Source: HGM11501 sp045123995
GTDB taxonomy: Bacteria; Bacillota; Clostridia; CAKSNL01; HGM11501
Length of the DNA: 64,000 nucleotides
Direction: 5' to 3'
NCBI GenBank assembly: GCA_045123995.1
Contig: JBGVKY010000014.1
Coordinates: 204,802 to 268,801 of the forward strand
The notes under the pieces were generated by a model. That model was not told where the DNA came from, searched no databases, and was given only the letters and a program-made list of their open reading frames with translations. Of this stretch, positions 34,882 to 44,212 are shown one piece after another (within the stretch, counting starts at the first letter, position 1; each line of letters starts with the position of its first letter). Position numbers and translations under genes: made by a program.

Positions 34882-35904
34882 TTGTCAGAAACACTTAAGA
34901 TTCTGTTATCATTTGCCATATCCTTTGTTATAGCCTTTGCGGTAACTCCCTTAGTAAAAAAACTGGCTGTTAAAATCGGGGCTATTGATGTTCCTGATGA
35001 AGAGAGAAGAGTCCATAAAAAACCTACTCCTTTAATAGGAGGACTTGCAATTTTCTTCGGTTTTTTGGTATCAACCTTTACGTTTTCAACAATCGATAAG
35101 GAGATTGTTGGAATTTTAATGGGTTCGGTTATAATTGTTATACTCGGAATATTTGATGATAAATACAACCTGCCTGCGAAGTTTAAGCTTATAGTACAGA
35201 TAATTGCAGCTTCCATTCCTGTTTTTATGGGGGTAAGGATTGAAAGAATAATACTTCCTTTTTTGGAAAGCAACGGCTTTGAATTCGGATGGCTTTCTTA
35301 TCCCTTAACGATTATATGGATTGTAGCTCTTACAAATGCAGTTAATTTAATTGACGGACTTGACGGTCTTGCGGCAGGGGTTTCATCTATTGCATCTTTA
35401 TCTATATTCTGTGTGGCACTGATGCAGGGAGATTTTGTAAGTGCTATATTAACGGCAGCCTTGGTGGGAGCCTGCTTTGGCTTTTTACCCTATAATTTCA
35501 ATCCCGCTTCTGTTTTTATGGGAGATACGGGTTCAACATTTTTAGGATTTGTGATGGCGACGATTTCCGTTATGGGATTATTTAAAATCCATGCTATAAT
35601 TTCCTTTGCAGTACCTTTTATCGCATTCGGTATTCCGATTTTTGATACAAGCTTTGCAATATTCAGAAGAATAAAAGAGGGAAGACCCATTATGTCTCCT
35701 GACAGAGGGCATCTTCATCACAGACTTATAGACAGAGGTTTTTCTGTGAAGCAGTCGGTTTTGATTATTTATGCTATATGTATACTTTTGGGCATAATAG
35801 CCTTTATGTCCTTCAAGTCCAAAATCTGGACTTTGATTATTGCCGTTATAGGCATTATAGGAGCTCTCATTTTCCGTTATTGGGGAAGAGTAGGGAAAAA
35901 ATAA
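34882..35904 (+). CDS. undecaprenyl-phosphate glycosyl-1-phosphate transferase (TagO/WecA/MraY family)
   Basis: A 340-residue polytopic enzyme of the polyprenyl-phosphate hexose-1-phosphate transferase family that begins teichoic acid, capsule or enterobacterial-type glycan assembly on the lipid carrier. VHKKPTPLIGG, FDDKYNLPAKFK, NLIDGLDGLAAG (catalytic aspartates), GDTGSTFLG and the basic RGHLHHRLIDRG loop are all present; the last is typical of TagO/WecA and not MraY. Start is TTG at 34882 with AGGGGG ahead. It ends just before a terminator. Confidence 0.92.
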   Translation: MSETLKILLSFAISFVIAFAVTPLVKKLAVKIGAIDVPDEERRVHKKPTPLIGGLAIFFGFLVSTFTFSTIDKEIVGILMGSVIIVILGIFDDKYNLPAKFKLIVQIIAASIPVFMGVRIERIILPFLESNGFEFGWLSYPLTIIWIVALTNAVNLIDGLDGLAAGVSSIASLSIFCVALMQGDFVSAILTAALVGACFGFLPYNFNPASVFMGDTGSTFLGFVMATISVMGLFKIHAIISFAVPFIAFGIPIFDTSFAIFRRIKEGRPIMSPDRGHLHHRLIDRGFSVKQSVLIIYAICILLGIIAFMSFKSKIWTLIIAVIGIIGALIFRYWGRVGKK

Positions 35905-35934
35905 AAATAAGGTTGCGAAAGCAACCTTATTTTT
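35903..35934 (+). terminator. terminator after the TagO/WecA-like gene
   Basis: A 14-bp stem AAAAATAAGGTTGC / GCAACCTTATTTTT with GAAA tetraloop. Confidence 0.92.
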
Positions 35935-35948
35935 GAAAGGAATTAAAA

Positions 35949-36662
35949 ATGGACAAATTAGGATTGATGATAACTTTATCCAAGTATATTGTTTTCTTAA
36001 GCGGAAAAGGTGTTACGGATGAAGTTCTGGATAAAGAGCCTTCAAAATTTGAAGGAAATCCCGGAGAAATACTCACCGGAAGCTATTTTGATAAAGATAC
36101 AGAAAAGTTTTACGACTTTTACAGAAAAAATATTTTATGTCTTGACCTCATGCCGGGAAAAGCTCACGAAAAGCTAAAGGAAATGGAAGACAAGGGGAAG
36201 CTTAAAGCTATAATAACAAGCAATACTGATTCTCTGCTTGGGATGGCAGGATGTAAAAATGTCTTAGAGCTTCACGGAAGCATACATAAAAACTGTTGTA
36301 TTAAATGTGGCAAAGAATATGATGGAAAATTTATAAGAAAATCAGCGGGTGTTCCTTTTTGCGATTGCGGAGGGAAAATAAAACCGGGTATTGTTTTATA
36401 CGATGAAGCTCTGGATGAAAAAGTTGGGAAAGAGGCAATAGAGCATATTTCAAAAGCAGACCTCTTAATTGTTGCAGGATGCTCGTTAATGTCCTACCCG
36501 GCATCAGCTCTTTTAAGATATTTCCACGGACAGTATCTGGCACTTATAAACAAGGAGGAAACGGCGGTTGACCGTCTGGCGAACTTCGTATCTCACGAAA
36601 AAATATCGGATGTAATGGAAAAATTGGAAATTCATACGGAAAAAATAGACAAAAATGAATGA
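35949..36662 (+). CDS. degenerate Sir2-family (sirtuin-like) protein
   Basis: 237 residues clearly related to clostridial NAD-dependent deacylases: EILTGSYFDKDTEKFYDFYRKN, KLKAIITSNTDSLLGMAGCKNVLELHGS, a zinc ribbon C117-x2-C120 and C138/C140, and IKPGIVLYDEALDE. The histidine of the catalytic HG (109) is kept. The NAD-binding signature GAGxSxxSGIPDFR is absent: the equivalent stretch reads LSGKGVTDEVLDKEPSKF (18-35). The usual QNIDGLH is SNTDSLL (91-97). Deacylase activity is therefore doubtful, and a binding or modified role is possible. It starts close after a terminator, with AAAGGA upstream of the ATG. Family secure; function not. Confidence 0.8.
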   Translation: MDKLGLMITLSKYIVFLSGKGVTDEVLDKEPSKFEGNPGEILTGSYFDKDTEKFYDFYRKNILCLDLMPGKAHEKLKEMEDKGKLKAIITSNTDSLLGMAGCKNVLELHGSIHKNCCIKCGKEYDGKFIRKSAGVPFCDCGGKIKPGIVLYDEALDEKVGKEAIEHISKADLLIVAGCSLMSYPASALLRYFHGQYLALINKEETAVDRLANFVSHEKISDVMEKLEIHTEKIDKNE

Positions 36663-36716
36663 ATATGCATAAACAAACTGTTAAAATGCATAAAATCGAG
36701 AAAATATTCAAAAAAA
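36663..36716 (+). promoter_or_regulatory. candidate ArgR-binding sites of the arg operon
   Basis: ATGCATAAA occurs at 36665-36673 and 36686-36694, two helical turns apart; AATATTCA (36703-36710) resembles the opposite half-site. Such A/T-rich TGAAT/TGCAT-type half-sites are like ARG boxes. Location just upstream of the -35 supports arginine repression. Confidence 0.5.
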
Positions 36717-36718
36717 CC

Positions 36719-36747
36719 TTGCATGTTTCCGTGGAAGATGTTATAAT
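36719..36747 (+). promoter_or_regulatory. argCJBD promoter
   Basis: TTGCAT (36719-36724), 17-bp spacer, TATAAT (36742-36747); short leader of about 25 bases. Confidence 0.75.
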
Positions 36748-36777
36748 TATGCAAAATGATAAGATGCGGTGATATTT

Positions 36778-37716
36778 ATGAACAACAAGATAAAAGTATT
36801 TATAGACGGTTCGGCAGGGACAACGGGACTCAGGATTCATGATAGACTCGGTAAAAGAGAGGATATAACCTTAATAACACTGCCAGAAGAAAAAAGGAAA
36901 GATGCCGGTGCAAGGTGCGAAGCTATAAATAAAAGTGATGTTACTTTTCTCTGTCTTCCTGATGATGCGGCAAGAGAAGCGGTTGCCATGGCTGGGGAAA
37001 AGGTGGTAATCATAGATACCTCAACTGCCCACAGAACGGATGAAGCTTTTGCCTACGGTTTTCCAGAACTTTCAGAAGAACATAGGGAAAAAATAAAAAA
37101 CTCGAAAAGAATTGCGGTTCCCGGATGTCATGCAGGGGGATTCATAGCTCTCATTTACCCGCTTATTGAAGCAGGCTTTCTTAAAAAGGATATAAATCTT
37201 ACCTGCCACTCCGTAACGGGATATTCCGGTGGCGGAAAAAAGATGATTGCGGAATACGAAGAGTCTGAAAATCCTTTACTTAAAGCCCCCAGACAGTACG
37301 GACTTTCTCAGACGCACAAGCACTTAAAAGAAATGAAAGCTATAACGGGAATTTCTGAATTTCCCATATTCTGTCCAATCGTTTCCTCTTTTTATAGCGG
37401 AATGGAAGTGACGGTTCCTATTTTTGGAAAAGATCTTCAAAAAGGCGGAATAGAAGATATAAGGAAGTTATATCGGGAAAAATATAATGGTAAAATGGTT
37501 TCCTACGAGGAATGTGATGAGGGCGGATTTTTATCTGCTGCGGCATATTCTGGAAAGGATTTTATGAGAATTTCTGTTTACGGAAATGATGAGAGAATTA
37601 TTTTAGTTGCAAGATATGACAATTTAGGAAAGGGAGCATCCGGAGCGGCTATTGAATGTATGAATATAGCCTTAGGTAAGGAAGATACTTTATCTCTGGA
37701 TGTATGGGAGGATTAA
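36778..37716 (+). CDS. argC: N-acetyl-gamma-glutamyl-phosphate reductase
   Basis: About 312 residues; the NADPH enzyme of arginine synthesis that reduces N-acetylglutamyl phosphate to the semialdehyde. Dinucleotide-binding GSAGTTGLRIHDRL, the catalytic cysteine in AVPGCHAGGF, and HSVTGYSGGGKK are present. The short length and FIDGSAGTTGL start identify the type 2 form of ArgC. A GTG at 36769 could begin the frame, but the ATG at 36778 is preferred. First gene of argCJBD. Confidence 0.95.
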   Translation: MNNKIKVFIDGSAGTTGLRIHDRLGKREDITLITLPEEKRKDAGARCEAINKSDVTFLCLPDDAAREAVAMAGEKVVIIDTSTAHRTDEAFAYGFPELSEEHREKIKNSKRIAVPGCHAGGFIALIYPLIEAGFLKKDINLTCHSVTGYSGGGKKMIAEYEESENPLLKAPRQYGLSQTHKHLKEMKAITGISEFPIFCPIVSSFYSGMEVTVPIFGKDLQKGGIEDIRKLYREKYNGKMVSYEECDEGGFLSAAAYSGKDFMRISVYGNDERIILVARYDNLGKGASGAAIECMNIALGKEDTLSLDVWED

Positions 37717-37717
37717 A

Positions 37718-38938
37718 ATGAGCGAAATTAAGATAATTGAAGGAAGTGTGTGTGCCCCCAAAGGCTTTAAAGCATCGGGAGTTCATTGCGGAATAAGAAA
37801 GAACAGAACAAAAAAAGATTTAGCTCTTATATTAAGTGAAAAGAGGGCAGCTGCTGCGGCTGTTTATACAACAAATCTTGTAAAGGGAGCTCCCCTTAAG
37901 GTTACCAAAAGCCATCTCGAAGATGGATATGCCATCTGTGCCATATGCAACAGCGGAAATGCCAATACCTGTAATGCAGACGGAATTGAAATTGCAGAAA
38001 AAACTTGTGAACTTTTGGCAAATGAGCTTAATATTGACAAAAATGACGTAATCGTTGCATCCACCGGTGTAATAGGTCAGAAGCTGGATATCAATCCTAT
38101 TAAAAAGGGTATACCAAGCCTTTGTTCCGCCCTTACGGATAATGCAGAAGATGCAGCAGAGGGAATTATGACAACGGATACCGTTAAGAAAGAAATTGCA
38201 GTAAGCTTTGAAATAGGGGGAGTCACCTGTAAGATGGGCGGAATAGCTAAGGGCTCAGGTATGATTCATCCCAACATGGCAACCATGCTGGTTTTTATAA
38301 CTACTGACGTTTCTATAAGTCCTGAAATGCTTAAAAAAGCTTTGTCAGGCGACATAAAAAACACCTTTAATATGCTTAGTATTGACGGAGATACCTCTAC
38401 AAATGATATGGTTTCCGTAATGGCTAACGGCATGGCCGGAAATAAAGAAATAACAAAAGAGGGCGAGGATTTTGACACATTTATGAAAGCCCTTAACACT
38501 ATAAACGTTCATCTTTGCAGAATGATAGCGGGAGACGGTGAGGGGGCAACAAAGCTTTTGCAGTGTATTGTAAGCGGAGCAAAAAATGAGGAAATTGCAA
38601 AAACCGCTGCTAAAAGTGTGGTTTGTTCATCTCTTACTAAGGCGGCTATGTTCGGAGCAGATGCCAACTGGGGTAGAGTTCTCTGTGCACTGGGATACAG
38701 CGGTGCCGATATTGACGTAGATAAAGTTGATGTTTATTTTTCGTCACCCAAAGGTAAAATTTTAGTATGTAAAGACGGAGCGGGCGTAGATTTTTCTGAA
38801 GAAAAAGCCAAGGAAATTCTTCTGGAGAAAGAAATTGATATTTTAGTTGACTTAAATGACGGATGTGCAGATTCTGTTGCCTGGGGTTGTGACCTTACAT
38901 ATGAATATGTCAAGATAAACGGAGATTACAGAACCTGA
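37718..38938 (+). CDS. argJ: bifunctional glutamate N-acetyltransferase / ornithine acetyltransferase
   Basis: A 406-residue self-processing enzyme that recycles the acetyl group from N-acetylornithine to glutamate, allowing cyclic arginine synthesis. The autocatalytic cleavage site KGSGMIHPNMATML places the nucleophile at T189. SGNANTCNADG (79-89) and the C-terminal DLNDGCADSVAWGCDLTYEYVKING are typical. The frame begins at 37700, but the ATG at 37718 has GGGAGG. No argA is in the window; ArgJ may supply that step if bifunctional. Confidence 0.97.
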   Translation: MSEIKIIEGSVCAPKGFKASGVHCGIRKNRTKKDLALILSEKRAAAAAVYTTNLVKGAPLKVTKSHLEDGYAICAICNSGNANTCNADGIEIAEKTCELLANELNIDKNDVIVASTGVIGQKLDINPIKKGIPSLCSALTDNAEDAAEGIMTTDTVKKEIAVSFEIGGVTCKMGGIAKGSGMIHPNMATMLVFITTDVSISPEMLKKALSGDIKNTFNMLSIDGDTSTNDMVSVMANGMAGNKEITKEGEDFDTFMKALNTINVHLCRMIAGDGEGATKLLQCIVSGAKNEEIAKTAAKSVVCSSLTKAAMFGADANWGRVLCALGYSGADIDVDKVDVYFSSPKGKILVCKDGAGVDFSEEKAKEILLEKEIDILVDLNDGCADSVAWGCDLTYEYVKINGDYRT

Positions 38939-38952
38939 TTGGAGGATTAAAA

Positions 38953-39831
38953 ATGGAGCTTAAAGTTACAAATGCTCAGAGAGCTGAAATATTAACTCAG
39001 GCACTTCCTTATATACAACAGTATTACAACAAGATTGTGGTTGTTAAATATGGCGGAAACGCCATGATAAATGACGAGCTTAAAGAACAGGTTATGGAAG
39101 ATATCGTGCTTCTTTCCTTAATTGGAGTAAAGGTCGTTTTAGTTCATGGCGGTGGGCCTGAAATCAGCGATATGCTGAAAAAGATAGGTAAAGAGTCGGT
39201 TTTTGTAGACGGACTCAGAGTAACAGACAAAGAAACCGTTGATGTTGTAGAGATGGTTCTGGCAGGAAAGATAAATAAAGGCCTTGTAAGCTTAATTGAG
39301 CAAAAGGGCGGAAAAGCCATGGGTATATCAGGAATAGACGGACACATGATAGAAGCTACAATGAAAGACGAAAAATATGGTTATGTGGGTAGAATAACAA
39401 AGGTTAATACGGAGCCGGTTTCTGATCTTCTTGAAAAAGGATATATTCCCATTGTTTCTACGGTGGGCTGTGACCTTTCAGGAAATACATATAACATAAA
39501 TGCAGATACAGCGGCAGCCTTTATTGCAGGAGCTCTTAAAGCAGAAAGACTTATTTCCATGACAGATATAACAGGAGTTTTAAGGGATAAAAATGACCCC
39601 GATTCGGTTATTCACTGCATGGATATAGCTGAGGCTAAAAAGCTCTCAGAGGAAGGTATAATCTGCGGAGGAATGATTCCTAAAGTTGAGTGCTGTATAG
39701 ATGCTATAAACATGGGCGTTGAGCGTGTAACGATTCTGGACGGAAGAGTGCCCCATGCACTTTTGGTTGAAACTCTCACCGATGAGGGTGCAGGAACAAT
39801 GGTTATTAAAGATAAGGGTGAAAATAAATGA
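38953..39831 (+). CDS. argB: acetylglutamate kinase
   Basis: 292 residues; phosphorylates N-acetylglutamate with ATP. KYGGNAM (about 28-34), VHGGGPEI (about 64-71), the substrate-binding NINADTAAAFIAGAL, and MIPKVECCIDAI near the end are all present. GGAGG precedes the ATG. Its end overlaps argD by 4 bases (ATGA). Confidence 0.97.
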   Translation: MELKVTNAQRAEILTQALPYIQQYYNKIVVVKYGGNAMINDELKEQVMEDIVLLSLIGVKVVLVHGGGPEISDMLKKIGKESVFVDGLRVTDKETVDVVEMVLAGKINKGLVSLIEQKGGKAMGISGIDGHMIEATMKDEKYGYVGRITKVNTEPVSDLLEKGYIPIVSTVGCDLSGNTYNINADTAAAFIAGALKAERLISMTDITGVLRDKNDPDSVIHCMDIAEAKKLSEEGIICGGMIPKVECCIDAINMGVERVTILDGRVPHALLVETLTDEGAGTMVIKDKGENK

Positions 39832-40982
39832 ATATAAAAGACCTTGACGAAAAATATGTATCAAATACCTATGCCCGCTTTCCTCTTGCGATAGTAAAGG
39901 GAAAAGGAGCCATAGCTATTGATGAAGACGGCAGAGAGTACATTGATTTAGGCAGCGGAATTGCAGTTAATTCCTTTGGCTATTCTGATGACGAATGGAA
40001 AAAGGCGGTAAATGAACAGATAGATAAAATTTCACATACATCAAATCTTTATTATACAGAGCCCTGCGCGGTTCTTGCAAAAATGCTTTGCGAAAAAACA
40101 GGAGCATCAAAAGTATTTTTTGGCAATTCAGGAGCTGAAGCTAATGAATGTGCCATTAAAATAGCCAGAAAATATAAAGAGGATCAGGGAAAAGGCAATG
40201 CCAAGATAGTAACATTAAAAAACAGTTTTCACGGCAGAACCCTGGCTACCTTGGCGGCAACAGGACAGGAAGTTTTTCATAAATCATTCTTGCCTTTACC
40301 GGAAGGCTTTTTGCATATTGAACCCGGTGATTTGGATACAGCCAGAAAGCTTTCTGAAGAAGAAAATATTGCCGCATTCATGATTGAAATCGTCCAGGGA
40401 GAGGGCGGAGTTATGCCCCTTTCTGAGGATTTTGTTAAAGGACTTTCAAAAATTGCCAAGGAAAAAGATATTCTTTTAATTTGCGACGAAGTTCAGACAG
40501 GAAACGGCAGATGCGGAAAAATGTACGCCTATATGAACTACGGGATAGAGCCTGACGTGGTTACAACCGCAAAGGGTCTTGCAGGCGGTCTTCCGTTAGG
40601 AGCCTGCATTATGTTTGAAAAGACAGAAAATGTCCTTAAATCAGGAGATCACGGATCTACATTTGGTGGAAATCCCATTGCATCGGCAGGAGCAATTTCC
40701 GTGGTTACAAGACTCACCGATGAATTTTTGGAAGAAGTAAAAGAAAAGTCAGATTATATATTTAATTCCTTAAGGGAAGCAAAGGGAGTAAAGAGCGTTT
40801 CGGGAATGGGACTCATGATAGGAATTGAAACCGAAAAAGAGGCATCGGAGGTTATAGCACTTGCAAGGGATAAGGGTGTTCTGGTAATCAAGGCTAAAAA
40901 TAAAGTAAGGTTATTACCTCCTCTTAACATAAAAATGTCGGAACTTAAAAAGGCGATAGATATATTAAAAGAGTGTTTTTAA
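39828..40982 (+). CDS. argD: acetylornithine aminotransferase
   Basis: 384 residues; PLP enzyme converting N-acetylglutamate semialdehyde to N-acetylornithine. FFGNSGAEANECAIK, LKNSFHGRTLATLAATGQ, ICDEVQTGNGRCGKM, and the PLP lysine in TAKGLAGGLPLGA are conserved. It ends inside the operon terminator. argF, argG and argH are not adjacent, so later steps must be encoded elsewhere. Confidence 0.96.
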   Translation: MNIKDLDEKYVSNTYARFPLAIVKGKGAIAIDEDGREYIDLGSGIAVNSFGYSDDEWKKAVNEQIDKISHTSNLYYTEPCAVLAKMLCEKTGASKVFFGNSGAEANECAIKIARKYKEDQGKGNAKIVTLKNSFHGRTLATLAATGQEVFHKSFLPLPEGFLHIEPGDLDTARKLSEEENIAAFMIEIVQGEGGVMPLSEDFVKGLSKIAKEKDILLICDEVQTGNGRCGKMYAYMNYGIEPDVVTTAKGLAGGLPLGACIMFEKTENVLKSGDHGSTFGGNPIASAGAISVVTRLTDEFLEEVKEKSDYIFNSLREAKGVKSVSGMGLMIGIETEKEASEVIALARDKGVLVIKAKNKVRLLPPLNIKMSELKKAIDILKECF

Positions 40983-40998
40983 CACTCTTTTTTTGATT
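40967..40998 (+). terminator. argCJBD terminator
   Basis: Stem AAAAGAGTGTT / AACACTCTTTT with TTT loop and a T run; the argD stop codon (TAA) lies within it. Confidence 0.88.
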
Positions 40999-41003
40999 TT
41001 TTT

Positions 41004-41032
41004 TTGACTTGCTTTTAATATGCTTATATGTT
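41004..41032 (+). promoter_or_regulatory. promoter for the GH106-like gene
   Basis: TTGACT (41004-41009), 17-bp spacer, TATGTT (41027-41032). The -10 is imperfect. Confidence 0.5.
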
Positions 41033-41082
41033 ATTATAAAGGAGGAATTAGACAGTATTATATTTTAATGGAGGGGATAAAA

Positions 41083-44000
41083 ATGCTTTATAAGAAAAAT
41101 ATAGCAAAAGACCTTTCGAAAGAACTTTTTAAAAACCCTACCGCCGAATACAGAGGAACTCCTTTCTGGTCATGGAACTGTGAACTGGACGAAGGCGTTC
41201 TGGGAAGACAGATTGATGCTCTTTCTGATATGGGATTCGGCGGTTTTCATATGCATCCGCGTTCCGGTATGTCCCTTGAATATTTAAGTGATGACTTTAT
41301 GAACCGCATTAAATTCTGCGTGGATAAGGCAAAAGATAAGAATATGCTGGCATGGCTCTATGACGAGGACAGATGGCCTTCGGGAGCAGCAGGCGGACTT
41401 GTTACAAGAGATAAGAAACTGCGTGCGAAATATATAGTTTTTCATGCACAGGATGCTATTAAGGATGATGTTTCAAGAGAAGAAGCAACCCGTGACGGAA
41501 AGGTATATTTTGCAGTATGCTATGACGTTATTTTAGATGAAGACGGATGTCTTTTATCTGCAGAACGAGTAGAAAGAGATGCCGAGCCCAAGGGGCAGAA
41601 ATGGTATGGATATGTTTATACGGCACCTAATGATGCCTGGTTCAATGATGAGGCTTATTTTGATATACTTTACGAAAATGCCGTTTCAAGATTTATAGAA
41701 ATCACCTATGAAAGATATAAGGAAAAGGTAGGGGAGGAGTTCGATAAGACGATACCATCTACTTTTGCGGATGAACCACTTTTAAGAAACAAGACGAACG
41801 ATAGACTTGAAACTCCCACTTCACTCAATCAGGTTGAACTTATCTGGAGCACCAATCTTCAGGAAAAGTATAAAGAAATGTACGGTGAAAGCATTTTTGA
41901 TATTCTTCCTGAGGTATTATGGAATCTTCCCGGAAATAAATATTCAGAAAAACGTCATAGATATTATGACTTTCTGGCTAAATGTATAAATGAATCTTAT
42001 TTTAAAAGATGTCAGAAGTGGTGTGAAGAAAACGGTATTGCATTTACAGGTCATATTATGGGAGAACAAAGCTTTGAGCTTCAGACAAGGTGTGAAGCAG
42101 ATGCTATGAGATCCTACCGTTCATTCGGTATTCCCGGAATTGATATACTCTGTAATGATCAGGAAATAACCACGGCAAAACAATGTCAGTCAATAGTACA
42201 TCAGGAGGGCAAGGAGGCTATGCTTTCGGAACTTTATGGTGTGACTAATTATACCTTCGATTTTCGAGGTCATAAATATCAGGGAGACTGGCTGGCAGCA
42301 CTGGGTGTAAGCGTGAGAGTTCCTCACCTATCGTGGGTTTCTATGCAAGGAGAGGCAAAGAGAGATTATCCTGCTTCTATAAACTATCAGGCGCCCTGGT
42401 ACAAGGAATATAAATACATAGAAGACCATTTTTCAAGAGTAAATACAGCCTTAACCCGAGGCAAGGCAGAGGTAAAGGTTGGAGTAATACATCCTATTGA
42501 AAGCTACTGGCTACTCCGAGGACCTAAGAGCCAAAGCAAAATCAAGTGCGATAACGCCGAGAAGAATTTCCAGGATATTGCAAGTTGGCTTTTGGACATT
42601 CATGCGGACTTCGATTTTATTTCAGAAAGTCTTATTCCCGAGCAGAGGAATGAAAATCCCAAAGCGGTAGGACTTATGGAATATAACGTAATTATAGTTC
42701 CTGATTGTATAACATTGAGAAGCACAACCATAGAATATCTTGAAAACTTCAAAAAGGCAGGCGGCACAGTTATCTTTATGGGGTCTTGTCCTACATATGT
42801 TGACGCAAGGGAAAGCGACGGCGTAAAGGCTCTTTTTGAAAGCTCTGTAAATATTCCTTTCTCAAAGCCTGAACTTGCTCTGGTAATGAAAGAATTCAAA
42901 ACTGTTTCTATAATAAATTCAGTTGGAGTAGAAGACGAGCGTTATATTTATAACATGAGAATTGATGGGGACAATAAGTGGCTTTTTGTTGCGCACAGAT
43001 ATCCTCACAATCATGAAAAATGGTTCAAAAACACCGTTGGCGGATTTGCTTCCTCAGAAAAGCTTAAAATTACTGTTGACGGCACGTTTTATCCTGTTTG
43101 CTACGATACAATAACAGGTGAAATCAGGTATATTGATTTTATTCACGAAAAAGGAAAAACCACCGTTGATTATACCATGTTCTCAAACGGAAGCCTTCTT
43201 CTTAAACTTTGTGCAAAGGACGATGAAATCCCTGAAAAAACAGAAGAACAAGGAAAGACTTTAGTTAAGACCTATACTATAAAAGACACAGTAAGCTATA
43301 AACGTCACGAACCCAATGTACTGCTGCTTGATATGGCAGAACTTGCACTGGATGACGAAGATTACGACTTAGAAGAAGAAATTCTTAGAGGATATGGAAA
43401 GGTGAGAAATAAGTTAGGCTGGCATGCAAGCATAAATCAGCAACCTTGGGTAATTCCCAACGATCCGCCCTCACACAAGGTTAAAGTCAGGATGAAGATA
43501 AACAGTGAAATTGTTGTAAAGGACCCTGTTTTAGCATTGGAAATGGCGAATCAGTGCAAAATATACCTGAACGGAAAAAAAGTCAAAAATGAAGTAATAG
43601 GCTACTATGTTGACGAATCTATCGGCAAAGTAAAGCTTCCTCGTATAAAGAAAGGTGTAAATGAGCTTGTAGTAATAGTTCCTGTTGCTAAGCGAACAAC
43701 CATTGAATATTTCTATCTGCTGGGTGAATTCAATGTGAGAGTGGAAGGTGCAAAGACTACACTCGTGCCAAAAACAGAAAAAATAGGATTTGGAGATATA
43801 TCGACTCAGGGACTTCCGTTCTACGGAGGAAACTTGGAGTATACTTTTGATGTGGACATGAAGGAAGACGGGGACTTAAATATTCACGCATACAGGTACG
43901 AAGGAGCTCTTTTAGACGTAAAGGTAGATGATCTTGAAAATAAGAAAATTGTATTTGAACCTTATGATGCGTATATCAAGGACTTAAAGGCGGGTCGACA

Positions 44001-44184
44001 TAAGGTTACAATTACATTGTTTGGCAACAGAAATAATACCTTTGGAGCACTACACTGGCACAGTAACTATCGCCGTTGGTTCGGTCCAAATGCATGGCGT
44101 ACTGCCGGTGACGAGTGGGCTTATGAATATAAATTAGAACCCACAGGAGTGCTTGTAAGTCCTGTAATCAAGATGTTTAAATAA
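41083..44184 (+). CDS. glycoside hydrolase family 106-like (alpha-L-rhamnosidase-type) protein
   Basis: A 1033-residue protein whose N terminus matches the GH106 rhamnosidase group: RGTPFWSWNCELDEGVLGRQI, GFGGFHMHPRSG, and LAWLYDEDRWPSGAAGG. The barrel region continues to about 450; a central Rossmann-like segment (about 520-600) and C-terminal beta-sandwich carbohydrate-binding-like domains (about 800-1030) follow. No signal peptide is present, so intracellular action is inferred. The frame opens at 41020, but ATG 41083 has GGAGGGG. Substrate could be rhamnose-containing plant or bacterial glycan. The NTP-transferase-like gene lies 28 bases downstream. Confidence 0.78.
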   Translation: MLYKKNIAKDLSKELFKNPTAEYRGTPFWSWNCELDEGVLGRQIDALSDMGFGGFHMHPRSGMSLEYLSDDFMNRIKFCVDKAKDKNMLAWLYDEDRWPSGAAGGLVTRDKKLRAKYIVFHAQDAIKDDVSREEATRDGKVYFAVCYDVILDEDGCLLSAERVERDAEPKGQKWYGYVYTAPNDAWFNDEAYFDILYENAVSRFIEITYERYKEKVGEEFDKTIPSTFADEPLLRNKTNDRLETPTSLNQVELIWSTNLQEKYKEMYGESIFDILPEVLWNLPGNKYSEKRHRYYDFLAKCINESYFKRCQKWCEENGIAFTGHIMGEQSFELQTRCEADAMRSYRSFGIPGIDILCNDQEITTAKQCQSIVHQEGKEAMLSELYGVTNYTFDFRGHKYQGDWLAALGVSVRVPHLSWVSMQGEAKRDYPASINYQAPWYKEYKYIEDHFSRVNTALTRGKAEVKVGVIHPIESYWLLRGPKSQSKIKCDNAEKNFQDIASWLLDIHADFDFISESLIPEQRNENPKAVGLMEYNVIIVPDCITLRSTTIEYLENFKKAGGTVIFMGSCPTYVDARESDGVKALFESSVNIPFSKPELALVMKEFKTVSIINSVGVEDERYIYNMRIDGDNKWLFVAHRYPHNHEKWFKNTVGGFASSEKLKITVDGTFYPVCYDTITGEIRYIDFIHEKGKTTVDYTMFSNGSLLLKLCAKDDEIPEKTEEQGKTLVKTYTIKDTVSYKRHEPNVLLLDMAELALDDEDYDLEEEILRGYGKVRNKLGWHASINQQPWVIPNDPPSHKVKVRMKINSEIVVKDPVLALEMANQCKIYLNGKKVKNEVIGYYVDESIGKVKLPRIKKGVNELVVIVPVAKRTTIEYFYLLGEFNVRVEGAKTTLVPKTEKIGFGDISTQGLPFYGGNLEYTFDVDMKEDGDLNIHAYRYEGALLDVKVDDLENKKIVFEPYDAYIKDLKAGRHKVTITLFGNRNNTFGALHWHSNYRRWFGPNAWRTAGDEWAYEYKLEPTGVLVSPVIKMFK

Positions 44185-44212
44185 ATTAGATTGACGGCAG
44201 AAGGAGAAAGTT

